A stretch of DNA of 50,463 nt from Elusimicrobiota bacterium (GCA_016212825.1 JACRDS010000121.1:1-50463); one strand, 5' to 3'. Counted from the stretch's first letter, positions 15,239 to 23,762 are shown. Notes: a model not told the origin generated them from the sequence alone. Made by a program: numbers and translations.

Positions 15239-17497
15239 ATGAACCAGATCGGATCCCTCTTCGCCGCGGCCGCCGCCCAGGGCCGCTGGACCCTCTCCGA
15301 GGTGGAGGTCTACGACGCGCTCGACGCCCTGGGCCTGACCACCCCGAAGCGCTTCCTCGCCGCGTCCGGCCAGTCCGGCCTGGGCGCCCGCCTGGACGCT
15401 CTGCCCGGCGACAAGGTCGTGCTCAAGGTCTCATCCCATAAGACCCTGCACAAGACCGAGTCCGGCGGGGTCAAGGTCTGCGCCAAGGCCGAGTCCTCGG
15501 CCCGCGTCGCGGAGATGAGGGGGAAGTTCCCGGAAGCCGAGGGCATCCTGGTCAGCGAGTTCGTGCCCCACGCGATGTTCTCCATGGGCCAGGAGCTCAT
15601 GCTGGGCGCCCGGGCGGACAAGGCCTTCGGCCCGCTCCTGACCTTGGGCATCGGCGGCACGGACGCCGAGGGCCTCACCTCCACCCTCAAGCCCGGCTTC
15701 TCCCCCGCCATCGCCGCGGTCAAGCTCGCGGCCGGCCCGGAAGACTGGCAGCGCTTCCTCGACCGGGCCTGGGTCTGGCGCTACGCCAGTGGCAACGTGC
15801 GCGGCGGCAAGCGCCTCGCCGAGGACGCGGCCATGCTGCGCTGGATCGACGGCTTCCGCAGGCTGCTGGAGCGCTTCTCGGACGGCGGCTCCTCCCCCTG
15901 GGCCATCGAGGAGGTCGAGGTCAACCCTCTGGCCGTGTCCGAAGGCCGCCTCGTGGCCCTCGACGGCGTGCTGCGCTTCCGCAAGGCCCAGCCCGGCGCG
16001 CGGGCCTTCCCCTCGGCGAAAGCCGTCTGGTCTTTGCTCAAGCCCGCCACCGTGGCCGTGGCCGGGGTCAGCGAGAAGAAGATGAACATGGGCCGCATCA
16101 TCCTGGGCAACGTGATCGAGGCCGGCTTCGACAAGAGCCGGCTCTTCGTGCTCAAGGACTACGCGGGCGGCATAGACGGCGTGAGGTGCTTCAAAGCCCC
16201 CGCCGACTTCCCGGAGCCGGTGGACATGTTCGTGGTGGCCGTGCCCTCCCCAGAGGTACCTGAGCTCTTGCGGCAAGCCGCGAACTCGGGCCAGGTGCGC
16301 GGGGTGGCGCTGATCTCCGGAGGCATGGGCGAGAAGGAAGGCAGCGAGAAGGTGAAGGACGAGGTCCTGGCCGTCATCGCCGAGGGCCGCCGCAAAAACC
16401 CCGACTTCGCGGTCTCGGGCGGCAACTCCCTGGGCATCGTCTCCGTGCCCGGCAAGGTCAACACGTTCTTCATCCCAAAGAAGAAGCTGGCCCTGGGCGC
16501 GGAGGAGAACCCGGCCCACGCGCGCACCGCCTTCATCAGCCAGAGCGGGGCCTTCGTCATCTCCGTGGTGAGCAAGCTGGAGTGGCTCAAGCCCGCCTAC
16601 TGCGTCACCGTGGGCAACCAGATGGACGTCACGGTCTGCGACTTCGTGGAGCAGGTGGTGGAGGACGGGACCGTGAAGGTCGTGCTGGTCTACCTGGAGG
16701 GCCTCAAGGAAGGCGACGGCCTCAAGCTGGTCCGCAGCGTGGCCAGGGCCCGCGCCGCGGGCAAGACCGTCATCGTGTACAAGGCCGGCCGCACGCCCAC
16801 CGGGACCAAGGCGGTCATGGGCCACACCGCCTCCATCGCCGGGGACTTCGTGGTGCTGCGCTCGCTGCTCTCCGGCGCCGGGGCCCTGGTGGCGGAGGAC
16901 TTCGACTCCTTCGAGGACCTCGTCCAGGTGGCCTGCTTCTGCCACGGCCGCCCCGTGGGCCAGGGCCGCGTCTTCGCCCTGAGCAACGCGGGCTTCGAGA
17001 CCGCGGGCATGGCGGACAACATCCATCCGCACGGCCCCATCACCGCCGTGATGCCGGAAGGGGAACTGGCCCGGAGCCTGGGCGAGACCCTCAAGAGGCA
17101 CAGGCTCGACTCCATCGTCGACGTGCGCAACCCGCTCGACGCCACCCCCATGGCAGCCGACGCGCCCCTCATCGAGGTCGCGGACGCGGTGCTGGAGTCG
17201 GCCCAGGTGGACTGCCTGGTGGCGGCCGGCATCCCGCTGACTCCGGCCATGAAGACCTTGCCCGAGGAGGGCCTGGCGGATTCGTTCATCGCCAAGCTGG
17301 GGGAACTGGCCAGGAAGTCGGGCAAACCAGTCGTCTGCAGCGTGGCCTGCGGCTCGCTCTACGAGCCCTATGTGGCCGAGGCGCGCAAGCACGGCCTCCC
17401 GGTGTTCAGGTCCGCGGACCGGGCCGTGCGCGCCCTGGCCGCCTTCAATCTGGTGTCAGGCTTTCACGAAGTTCACATTCAGCCATCAAATCCGTGA
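15239..17497 (+). CDS. Acetate/acyl-CoA synthetase (ADP-forming), fused beta-alpha
   Basis: A 752-residue fusion. Residues about 20-250 are an ATP-grasp (beta) domain (KVVLKVSSHKTLHKT, EEVEVNPLAV); 260-360 a CoA-binding Rossmann domain (ATVAVAGVSEKKMNMG); and the rest the two succinyl-CoA-ligase-type domains, with phospho-His H529 in MGHTASIAGD. It makes ATP from acyl-CoA, ADP and phosphate, useful in fermentation. The ATP-grasp domain comes first, whereas many fused ACD proteins have it last. The last 15 codons run into the inverted repeat at 17452-17518, which supplies the stop codon, so the C-terminus has probably been rewritten by that element. Confidence 0.92.
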   Translation: MNQIGSLFAAAAAQGRWTLSEVEVYDALDALGLTTPKRFLAASGQSGLGARLDALPGDKVVLKVSSHKTLHKTESGGVKVCAKAESSARVAEMRGKFPEAEGILVSEFVPHAMFSMGQELMLGARADKAFGPLLTLGIGGTDAEGLTSTLKPGFSPAIAAVKLAAGPEDWQRFLDRAWVWRYASGNVRGGKRLAEDAAMLRWIDGFRRLLERFSDGGSSPWAIEEVEVNPLAVSEGRLVALDGVLRFRKAQPGARAFPSAKAVWSLLKPATVAVAGVSEKKMNMGRIILGNVIEAGFDKSRLFVLKDYAGGIDGVRCFKAPADFPEPVDMFVVAVPSPEVPELLRQAANSGQVRGVALISGGMGEKEGSEKVKDEVLAVIAEGRRKNPDFAVSGGNSLGIVSVPGKVNTFFIPKKKLALGAEENPAHARTAFISQSGAFVISVVSKLEWLKPAYCVTVGNQMDVTVCDFVEQVVEDGTVKVVLVYLEGLKEGDGLKLVRSVARARAAGKTVIVYKAGRTPTGTKAVMGHTASIAGDFVVLRSLLSGAGALVAEDFDSFEDLVQVACFCHGRPVGQGRVFALSNAGFETAGMADNIHPHGPITAVMPEGELARSLGETLKRHRLDSIVDVRNPLDATPMAADAPLIEVADAVLESAQVDCLVAAGIPLTPAMKTLPEEGLADSFIAKLGELARKSGKPVVCSVACGSLYEPYVAEARKHGLPVFRSADRAVRALAAFNLVSGFHEVHIQPSNP

Positions 17498-17518
17498 AGT
17501 TCGTGAAAGCCTGACACC
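17452..17518. repeat. Inverted-repeat (REP/MITE-like) element at a convergent 3' junction
   Basis: Two 25-nt arms (17452-17476 and 17494-17518) match as an inverted repeat with one mismatch and enclose 17 nt. The outer end reads ggtgtcaggctttcac. The stop of the upstream gene lies in the right arm, and the stop of the leftward U32 gene touches its end. Folded as RNA it would be a strong bidirectional hairpin. Confidence 0.85.
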
Positions 17519-19326
17519 TAGACGTAGACTTCCATCAGGCAGTTCTCGCAGTCGAACTGCAGGCGCAGGCGCGCGCCCGTCCCGTCTTCGAGGAACAGAG
17601 GCTCCACAGGCTTGCCCCCGCCGCAGCTGCGCAGGGCGTGGCGCAGGCAGTAGCGGCACACCATGACCCGCGTCCCTTTGAGCACTTTACCCGTCTCCAG
17701 GGCGCGCTTGACGGACTTCACCCCGTGCCCGCGCAGGAACTTCTCGGCCAGCCGGTTGAGCACGTTGGCCTCGAAGCCGAGCTCGCCCTCCGGATAGACC
17801 GTGCCGGGCTGGGCCGGCTTGCGGGTCCCGCGCGGATGGCTCTTGAGCCTGGCCGCGCTCAGCCCGGCCACGGCGCTGCGCCGCAGGTCGTTGAGCACCG
17901 AGACCGGCACGAAGAGGGGCTTGGCCGGCAGGGTGATCTTGGCCGGCTCGAAGCCCGTGCCCCCCAGCTTGGCGAGCTGGCGCTTCATGGTCTGGCGGGC
18001 CCCGTCAGCGTCCTTGGGCTGGGGCTTCCCGCAGCGCTGGGAGGCCCGGGCCTTCACGCCATCCTCGTCCTCGATCCGGAGCTCGAGCCCCTCTTCCGTC
18101 TCCGCCAGCTCCAGGGAGATCTTGATCCGCCTCTCGATACGCGCCCCCTCCAAAGCCTTGAGCCAGAGCCGGTCGTGGTTGCGCAGCAGGCGCGTGCCCG
18201 GCGCGATGCCCTGAGGGTCCTCGACCCAGATGGAACTGCCTTCCACCTTGTTGACCGGGGTGCCGCGCAAGGCGCCCGCCGCGTCGAAGAAGGCGAGGCC
18301 GTCGCCGGGGTTCAAGTCCACCCGGCTCGACAGGTCGACGCGCTTGCCGCTCACGCAGCGCGCCACCCCGGCCGGCTGCCCGAAGAAACTCGGCGCCGCG
18401 TGCGCGTGCATGGCCCCATCGCGGTTCTTGTGGAAGTAGGTGGTGAAGCCGCGGTTGAAGGTCTTGGACAGGTCCGGCGCCGCCTCCGCGGTCACGGTCC
18501 CGGAGGAGGCGCGCTTGCCCCCGGTCTTGGCCAGGGCCGCGTCCAGGGCCCGGCGGTACCACAGCACCGTGTTCTTCACGTAAGACTCGTCCTTGAGCCG
18601 CCCCTCGATCTTGAACGAGGTCACCCCCGCCCAAATGAGTCCCTCGAGGTGCGCGGAGAGGTTGAGGTCCTTGAGGCACAGGGCGTGGCAGTTCTCGGCC
18701 AGGGCCGCTCCGGAGGCGTCGGTCACCCGGTAGGGCTTGCGGCAGGGCTGGGCGCACTCGCCGCGGTTGGCGCTGCGGCCTCCCGCGGCGTAGCTGAGGT
18801 AGCAGCGTCCGCTGTAGGAGACGCACAGGGCTCCGTGCACGAAGGCCTCCAGCTCGACGTCCGGGGCCGCCCCGGCGATGGGCTTGATCTCCTCGGCCGA
18901 GAGCTCGCGGGCCAGGATGGCCCGGGAGAACCCGGCCTCCTGCAGGAAGCGCACCCGCGCCGGAGAGTCGTTGTGCATCTGGGTGCTGGCGATGAGCGGC
19001 ACGGGCGGCAGGTCCAGCTCGAGGAGCCCCAGGTCCTGGATGATGACTCCGTCTGCGCCGTCGTTCCAGAGCTCGGCGATGAGCCGGCGCGCGGGCTCGA
19101 GTTCGTCGTCGCTCAAGATCGTGTTGACCGCGGCGTAGACCTTGGCGCGGAACAGGTGCGCCCGGGCGATGAGCGCGGCCACGTCGCGGCGCGGGTTGCC
19201 CGCGGCCTGGCGCGCGCCGAAGCGCTCGGCCCCGATGTAGACGGCGTCGGCCCCGCACTCCAGGGCGGCCACGCCGCAGGCCAGGTCCTTGGCCGGGGCG
19301 AGGAGTTCGTAGGATCTCGTCTGCAT
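17518..19326 (-). CDS. Peptidase U32-family protein (RlhA/TrhP type)
   Basis: A 602-residue U32 protein. Its N-terminal TIM-barrel half has LLAPAKDLACGVAALECGADAVYIG, and the family Cys motif GRCYLSYAAGGRSANRGECAQPCR region follows at about 180. The long C-terminal half ends in a second Cys cluster (CRYCLRHALRSCGG ... CENCLMEVYV). U32 proteins with this layout hydroxylate tRNA (TrhP) or 23S rRNA (RlhA), probably through an Fe-S site, rather than act as peptidases. A second paralogue lies at 41622-43637. TATAAT is about 20 nt before the start. Confidence 0.88.
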   Translation of the reverse strand: MQTRSYELLAPAKDLACGVAALECGADAVYIGAERFGARQAAGNPRRDVAALIARAHLFRAKVYAAVNTILSDDELEPARRLIAELWNDGADGVIIQDLGLLELDLPPVPLIASTQMHNDSPARVRFLQEAGFSRAILARELSAEEIKPIAGAAPDVELEAFVHGALCVSYSGRCYLSYAAGGRSANRGECAQPCRKPYRVTDASGAALAENCHALCLKDLNLSAHLEGLIWAGVTSFKIEGRLKDESYVKNTVLWYRRALDAALAKTGGKRASSGTVTAEAAPDLSKTFNRGFTTYFHKNRDGAMHAHAAPSFFGQPAGVARCVSGKRVDLSSRVDLNPGDGLAFFDAAGALRGTPVNKVEGSSIWVEDPQGIAPGTRLLRNHDRLWLKALEGARIERRIKISLELAETEEGLELRIEDEDGVKARASQRCGKPQPKDADGARQTMKRQLAKLGGTGFEPAKITLPAKPLFVPVSVLNDLRRSAVAGLSAARLKSHPRGTRKPAQPGTVYPEGELGFEANVLNRLAEKFLRGHGVKSVKRALETGKVLKGTRVMVCRYCLRHALRSCGGGKPVEPLFLEDGTGARLRLQFDCENCLMEVYV

Positions 19327-19420
19327 GGGGAGGGTTCGTCCACCTCCATTATAGCCTATCGCCTCCCGCGGGCCGGGTGCGGATATCCCGGCGGGACATG
19401 AAACCGCCGCATCCTTTTCC

Positions 19421-19426
19421 TATAAT
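19421..19426 (+). promoter_or_regulatory. -10 box of CHAP-like gene
   Basis: Perfect TATAAT, 8 nt before the ATG at 19435; no ribosome binding site. Confidence 0.6.
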
Positions 19427-19434
19427 GAATCAGC

Positions 19435-20706
19435 ATGTTTTCGACGATGCCGAGCCTCCTGCTCGCTCTGGCCTTGGCCTGCCCCGCCGCCGCGCAGGCT
19501 CCACAACCTCCCAAAAGCGGCGAACAAGACCCCGAGGCCCCGGCCGTGGCCTGGCCCATAGACCCGGAGGTCATGGCCAAGCAGAGCCGGGAGTTCAAGG
19601 CCGCGGCCCGGGCCGCGTTCCTGGACCCCGCGGCGCCCCTGCCAGGCGCCGAATTCCCCTTCTCCAAGGCGTTCTCCGAAGCCTTCGCCAAGGACATCTC
19701 CGAGCTCGTCTCCTTGGGCGCGCAGGTCGCCTACGTGCGGCTGGGCCGCAGCCCCGAGGACATGTCCGCCTACGCCGACATGGTCGTGCACGTGGCCGCG
19801 CGTCTGGGCGTCGACCCGCCCGAGTCCGCCCTGCCCCGCTACCGGGGCCGGACCCGGCCGGCGGACCAGCCCCTGACGCCCCAGCAGGAGCAGGGCTTCT
19901 CCGAACTCACCGAAGCCGTGGCCTCGCCCGAATTCCGCAAGCGCTTCCTCTACGTCTCGTCCATCTACGGTCAGCCCCCTCCGACCGAGGCGCCGGCCCC
20001 CTCCCCCGCCAAGGGAAAGGGGCGCAAGCGGCGCCGCCCCGCGGTCCAGCCTCCCCCGGAGCCCAAGGGCCCGTCCGAGAGCGTGCTCGAGGTCATCGAC
20101 TGGAAGCGGGCCGAGGAGCTCGCGGCCGCGGCCGAGGACGGCGCGGACGGCTGGAACCGGCGCACGCGCCGCCGCCGGCGGGGGCGCTGCTACGAGTGGG
20201 TGCGCATGGCCCTGCAGAAGACCGGGCTCTGGACCGACGACTACCGCAGCGAGGTCACGGCCAAGGGCGACTGGAAGCGGCCTCGGCGGGCCTACAGCTT
20301 CGCCTGGGCCATGAACAAGCTCGAGTCGCGGCGGCGGCAGGACCCCTTCGCGGACCGTCGGGCTCCCCTGCGGCGGCTCGACCTGCGCGTCGACCCCCTG
20401 GTCCGGGGCAGCATCCTCGTCTTCGACCGCAGCGTCTGCGGCCACAACGCGCGCTCCGGACACATCGAGGTAGTCTCGTCCATCTCCCCCCTGCGCGCCT
20501 CGAGCTTCAAGTTCCACGAGGTCAAGCTCGACTGTCTGGCTAGGGCGGCCAACGAGGGGAAAGTCCACATCTACGTGCCCCATCGCCTGGATCCCTATCC
20601 GCCGACGACGGAAGTCGCGGCATCATCCGGGCCGGTCACCGTCCCCGCAGCATCGGGAGTTCCGCCGACGACGGCAGCGTCGGAGCTGTCGGGGCACGAC
20701 CGCTAG
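19435..20706 (+). CDS. Secreted NlpC/CHAP-like protein
   Basis: A 423-residue exported protein: signal peptide to about residue 21 (ACPAAAQA). A helical region follows, then a Pro/Lys/Arg linker (about 180-205), and a C-terminal domain where C252 (GRCYEWVRMAL), H343 (RSGHIEVV) and RGSILVFDR match the order of a papain-like CHAP or NlpC cell-wall hydrolase. The Cys-His pairing is my reading, not a confirmed family hit. The last 35 residues are a Pro/Thr/Ala/Ser tail in which PPTT occurs twice, and the stop codon TAG is the first triplet of the inverted repeat at 20704. Confidence 0.7.
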   Translation: MFSTMPSLLLALALACPAAAQAPQPPKSGEQDPEAPAVAWPIDPEVMAKQSREFKAAARAAFLDPAAPLPGAEFPFSKAFSEAFAKDISELVSLGAQVAYVRLGRSPEDMSAYADMVVHVAARLGVDPPESALPRYRGRTRPADQPLTPQQEQGFSELTEAVASPEFRKRFLYVSSIYGQPPPTEAPAPSPAKGKGRKRRRPAVQPPPEPKGPSESVLEVIDWKRAEELAAAAEDGADGWNRRTRRRRRGRCYEWVRMALQKTGLWTDDYRSEVTAKGDWKRPRRAYSFAWAMNKLESRRRQDPFADRRAPLRRLDLRVDPLVRGSILVFDRSVCGHNARSGHIEVVSSISPLRASSFKFHEVKLDCLARAANEGKVHIYVPHRLDPYPPTTEVAASSGPVTVPAASGVPPTTAASELSGHDR

Positions 20707-20820
20707 ATAGAATGGACGAGCCGGGCACCCGACCCTAGTTATAGAATTCGCGGGTTGCTCCGAGGGGAGCCTATCCGCATACAACTGATGGGGAGGTGTC
20801 CGGCTCGTCCATTCTATCTA
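20704..20820. repeat. 117-bp inverted-repeat element whose ends are both host stop codons
   Basis: Arms 20704-20729 and 20795-20820: 21 bp perfect, then 5 more with one wobble. The left arm begins TAG, the stop of the CHAP-like gene; the right arm, read on the minus strand, also begins TAG, the stop of nadA. The 65-bp centre has no ORF. Resembles a MITE or paired REP element. Confidence 0.88.
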
Positions 20821-21873
20821 GAGCTTGACCGTATCCTCGGCCAGTTCGAACATGCGGCGCACCGCCGCCTTGGCCCGGGCCGCGGTCTCGGCCGGCACCT
20901 CGACGCGGACCGACGGGGATGGGTCCTCCAGGACGCGCAGCACCGCGCGCAGGTCCGTCATCTTCATGTAGGGGCACAGCCGGCACATGAAGACGAAGTT
21001 CTTCTCCGGGAAGCGGGTCCGGGCCAACTCGCCCAGTCCGCACTCGGTCACCAGCATGTAGTAGGGGGCCCGGGTCTTCTCCACGTAGGCCATCATATCG
21101 CCCGTGCCGCCGACGAAGTCCACCAGGGCCACCAGCGCCGGGCTGCACTCCGTGTGGGCGAGTATGCGCACCCCGGGGTAGGCCTTGCGGTAGAGGGCGA
21201 TGGAGAAGGCGTCGAACTTGTCATGCACGATGCAGCTGCCCTTCCAGATGACCAGTTCCTCGCCAAGCTTCTTACCCAGAGACGCGGCCAGGTTGCGGCC
21301 CATCATCTCGTCGGGGACGAAGACCACCTTGGGTTGCTTGGCGTAGAGCCTGCGCAGGATGCGCTCCGCGTTGGCGCTGGTCACGATCACGTCGACCTCG
21401 GCCTTCACCTCGGCGGAGGTGTTGATGTAGGCCGCCACCGGAGCGCCGGGATGGGCCGCCTTGAGCCGCCGCACGTCCGCGGCGGTGATGCTCTCGGACA
21501 GCGAGCAGCCGGCTCCCGCGGCGGGCAGCAGCACGGTCTTCTCCGGGCTGAGGATCTTGGCCGTCTCGGCCATGAAGCGCACGCCGCAAAACACGATGGC
21601 CGCGGCCTTGGTCTCGGCGCAGAGTTTGGCCAGCTTGTAGGAGTCGCCGATGAAGTCGGCCACGCCCACCAGGATCTCCGGACGCTGGTAGACGTGCCCG
21701 GGGATCACCGCCTTGCGCAGGGCCTTGAGCGCGTTGATGCGCCAGGTCAGGGCGGCCAACTGCGCCAGGTCCTTGGCGCAGAACCCGAGGTCGGCCAGCC
21801 CCCCACAAGAGAGCCGGTCCTGCTCCGCCTCCAGCTGCGCGGCGGAAGGCATCGGAGCCCGCAGCGCCCTCAT
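20818..21873 (-). CDS. nadA: Quinolinate synthase
   Basis: A 351-residue NadA, the usual length. It condenses iminoaspartate with dihydroxyacetone phosphate to quinolinate for NAD synthesis. The three [4Fe-4S] ligands can be placed: C96 (FCGVRFMAETA), C243 (AHTEC; HPEC in most relatives) and C300 (CPYMKMT). Other signatures are YINTSAEVKA, SSA-like TSANAERIL and PDEMMGRNLA. It overlaps the GDPD gene by 4 bp (ATGA) and shares an operon with a NifU-type Fe-S carrier, which may load its cluster. nadB and nadC are not in the window. The stop is inside the repeat at 20704-20820. Confidence 0.96.
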   Translation of the reverse strand: MRALRAPMPSAAQLEAEQDRLSCGGLADLGFCAKDLAQLAALTWRINALKALRKAVIPGHVYQRPEILVGVADFIGDSYKLAKLCAETKAAAIVFCGVRFMAETAKILSPEKTVLLPAAGAGCSLSESITAADVRRLKAAHPGAPVAAYINTSAEVKAEVDVIVTSANAERILRRLYAKQPKVVFVPDEMMGRNLAASLGKKLGEELVIWKGSCIVHDKFDAFSIALYRKAYPGVRILAHTECSPALVALVDFVGGTGDMMAYVEKTRAPYYMLVTECGLGELARTRFPEKNFVFMCRLCPYMKMTDLRAVLRVLEDPSPSVRVEVPAETAARAKAAVRRMFELAEDTVKL

Positions 21874-22583
21874 GAGGCGTCCTCCAGGAGCCGCGGCAGG
21901 TCGCTGAAGATCCCGTCGACGCCCAGCTTCTTGAGCCGGCGGGCCTCGGCCGCGTCGTCGACCGTGTAGACCAGGACCTTGAGGCGCCGGCGGTGGGCGG
22001 CGGCCACGCGGCCCGCGTCGACCTGCTGGCGGCTGAGGTTGAGGCTCTCGGCGCGCAGTTCCTTCATCTCGGCCCAGGCCGCCTCCAGGCGGGTCTCGCC
22101 CAGCAGATAGCCCAGGCGGGCCTTGGGCTCCAGCTCCCGGACGGCGCTCAGGGCCTTGTGCTCGAAGCTGGAGAGCACACAGTTCTTGAGGGCCCGCCGC
22201 CGGCGCAGGAGCCCGACCAGCCGGGCCTCCACGCCCGGGTAGCGGCGGGAGCCGTGTTTGAGCTCCAGATGCACCTCGGCCTTCCCGCCCACGAGGTCGA
22301 GGACCTCGTCGAGCCGGGGGACCCGCTCTCCGGAAAACCGCGGGTCGAACCAGGAGCCCACGTCGAAACGGCACAGTTCCTGCCAGGACAGGTCGCGGAT
22401 GTGCTCGGAGCGGCCGGCCGTGCGGCGCAGGTCCTCATCGTGGATGACCACGAGCTCCTTGTCCGCGGCCTGGTGCACGTCGAACTCCACGGCCTTCGCG
22501 CCCAGCTCCAAGGCGAGACGGAAGGCCGCCAAAGTGTTCTCGGGAGCCAGGCCGCTGGCGCCCCGGTGCGCGATCACCCGCAT
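21870..22583 (-). CDS. Glycerophosphodiester phosphodiesterase
   Basis: A 237-residue GDPD-family enzyme with TIM-barrel signatures: IAHRGASGLAPENTLAAF (H6, R7, E15), then the metal and acid residues in VEFDVHQAADKELVVIHDE (E33, D35, H48). It hydrolyses glycerophosphodiesters to glycerol 3-phosphate and an alcohol. There is no signal peptide, so it is cytoplasmic, like UgpQ. Its start lies within the end of the PHP gene (10-bp overlap) and its stop overlaps nadA. Confidence 0.93.
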   Translation of the reverse strand: MRVIAHRGASGLAPENTLAAFRLALELGAKAVEFDVHQAADKELVVIHDEDLRRTAGRSEHIRDLSWQELCRFDVGSWFDPRFSGERVPRLDEVLDLVGGKAEVHLELKHGSRRYPGVEARLVGLLRRRRALKNCVLSSFEHKALSAVRELEPKARLGYLLGETRLEAAWAEMKELRAESLNLSRQQVDAGRVAAAHRRRLKVLVYTVDDAAEARRLKKLGVDGIFSDLPRLLEDAS

Positions 22584-23449
22584 CGCGAGAGCCTCTCCAG
22601 GAACCGCTCTGCGACCCCGTCGGGGACCTCCACGCCCAGCGGGCCGTCGCGACCGCTGCCCCGGCCGTGGTAATCGCTGCCGCCGGTCACGATGAGGCCG
22701 AAACGGGCGGCCAGGTCCTGGAAGCGCCGGATGTCCGAGGGGGAGTGTCCGGCGTAGAAGACCTCGATGCCCTCCAGCCCCTCCCGGACCCAGGACTCCA
22801 GCACGCCGAGGTCCGCGACCGTGCCCGGATGGGCGATGGCGGCGAAGCCGCCCGCCGCCCGGATGAGCGCGATGGCCTCCGCCGCGGAGGGCCCCAGGGA
22901 CCCGACGTAGGCGGGACGTCCCGCCGCCAGGAAGCGGCGGAAGGCCTCGGCCCGATTGGGCACGACTCCCTTGCGCTTCAGGGCGTCCGCCACGTGGGCG
23001 CGGCCCAGACTTTCCGGCGAGCCAGGGCTCGCTGGCCCCGAAGACGCGGGCCGTCCTCCTACCGCCGGAGGGGCAGGAGAATCACCTCTCACTTCGGCCA
23101 GGGACAGGTCCACGCCGCAGTCCTTGAGCTTGGCCAGCACGGCCTCGAGCCGGCGCACCCGGCGCCGGCGCAACTCGGCGAGCGCCTCTTCCAGCGCCGG
23201 GTCCCGCCAGCGGATGCCGTAGCCCAGGACGTGCACGTTCTCGCCCTCGCGGGTGTTGATCTCCACGCCGCAGCGCAGGTCGAGGGCCGCGCCGCGCGCC
23301 GCGGCCTCGCCCTCCGGAAAGCCGGAGACGCTGTCATGGTCGCTGAGCACCAGCAGGGAGACCCCGGCCTTCCCGGCCCGGTCCACGACCTCGGCGGGCG
23401 TCGCCGTGCCGTCCGAATAGGTGGAATGGGTGTGCAGGTCTATCTTCAG
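22574..23449 (-). CDS. PHP-domain phosphoesterase, probable CTG start
   Basis: A 291-residue PHP protein of the YciV/RnaAM type (3',5'-nucleoside bisphosphate phosphatase or 5'-3' exonuclease). Metal ligands are visible: DLHTHSTYSDG near the N-terminus, LSDHDSVSG, AIAHPG and GGSDYHGRGSG. The N-terminus should be MKIDLHTHS, but the only codon in place is CTG at 23449, which overlaps the NifU stop (CTGA). No ATG, GTG or TTG fits, so a CTG start with translational coupling is likely. Residues about 122-148 (RGDSPAPP to SPESL) are an in-frame Pro/Ser/Gly-rich insertion carrying small palindromes. Confidence 0.88.
   Translation of the reverse strand: MKIDLHTHSTYSDGTATPAEVVDRAGKAGVSLLVLSDHDSVSGFPEGEAAARGAALDLRCGVEINTREGENVHVLGYGIRWRDPALEEALAELRRRRVRRLEAVLAKLKDCGVDLSLAEVRGDSPAPPAVGGRPASSGPASPGSPESLGRAHVADALKRKGVVPNRAEAFRRFLAAGRPAYVGSLGPSAAEAIALIRAAGGFAAIAHPGTVADLGVLESWVREGLEGIEVFYAGHSPSDIRRFQDLAARFGLIVTGGSDYHGRGSGRDGPLGVEVPDGVAERFLERLSRCG
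23014..23071. repeat. Palindrome-bearing in-frame insertion in the PHP gene
   Basis: Two inverted repeats: 23014-23023 with 23026-23035 (10 bp, one wobble, 2-nt loop) and 23055-23059 with 23067-23071 (5 bp, 7-nt loop). They encode low-complexity residues between the otherwise adjacent blocks LAEV and GRAHVADAL. Confidence 0.55.
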
Positions 23450-23673
23450 ACCGCCACGACCTCTTTGACCTCGGGGACGTCCTGCTTGAGCATCCGCTCC
23501 ACGCCGCCCTTGAGGGTCATGGCCGCGTGCGGGCAGCAGCCGCAGGCGCCGCGCAGGGCCACCTTGACCAGCCCCTTCTTCTCGTCCACGCCGACGAGCT
23601 CGATGTCGCCCCCGTCCGCCTGCAGGCTGGGGCGTATCTTCTCCAGAGCCTTGAGGACCTTCTCCTTGAACAT
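23446..23673 (-). CDS. NifU C-terminal-domain Fe-S scaffold/carrier
   Basis: A 75-residue stand-alone NifU C-terminal domain (Nfu type): IRPSLQADGGDIELVGV, then RGACGCCPHAAMTLKGGVE with the cluster-binding pair C44 and C47. It passes [4Fe-4S] clusters to target enzymes. CGGAGG before the ATG at 23673 fixes the start. It heads the operon NifU / PHP / GDPD / nadA, so NadA is an obvious client. TAGAAT about 40 nt upstream (23712-23717 on the minus strand) is a likely -10 box, giving a normal leader. Confidence 0.93.
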   Translation of the reverse strand: MFKEKVLKALEKIRPSLQADGGDIELVGVDEKKGLVKVALRGACGCCPHAAMTLKGGVERMLKQDVPEVKEVVAV

Positions 23674-23762
23674 GTGCCGACCTCCGTTGCGCCGACCGCG
23701 GCTGTCCCTGCATTCTATCAATTATGGTGTCCGCAGTCTGGCCCGGCAGGCGGTTATTCTAG

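Noticed and set aside
15431..17392. Long minus-strand ORF (653 codons) opposite the acyl-CoA synthetase
   Set aside because: Antisense shadow; Gly/His/Val/Leu-rich and without any recognisable motif.
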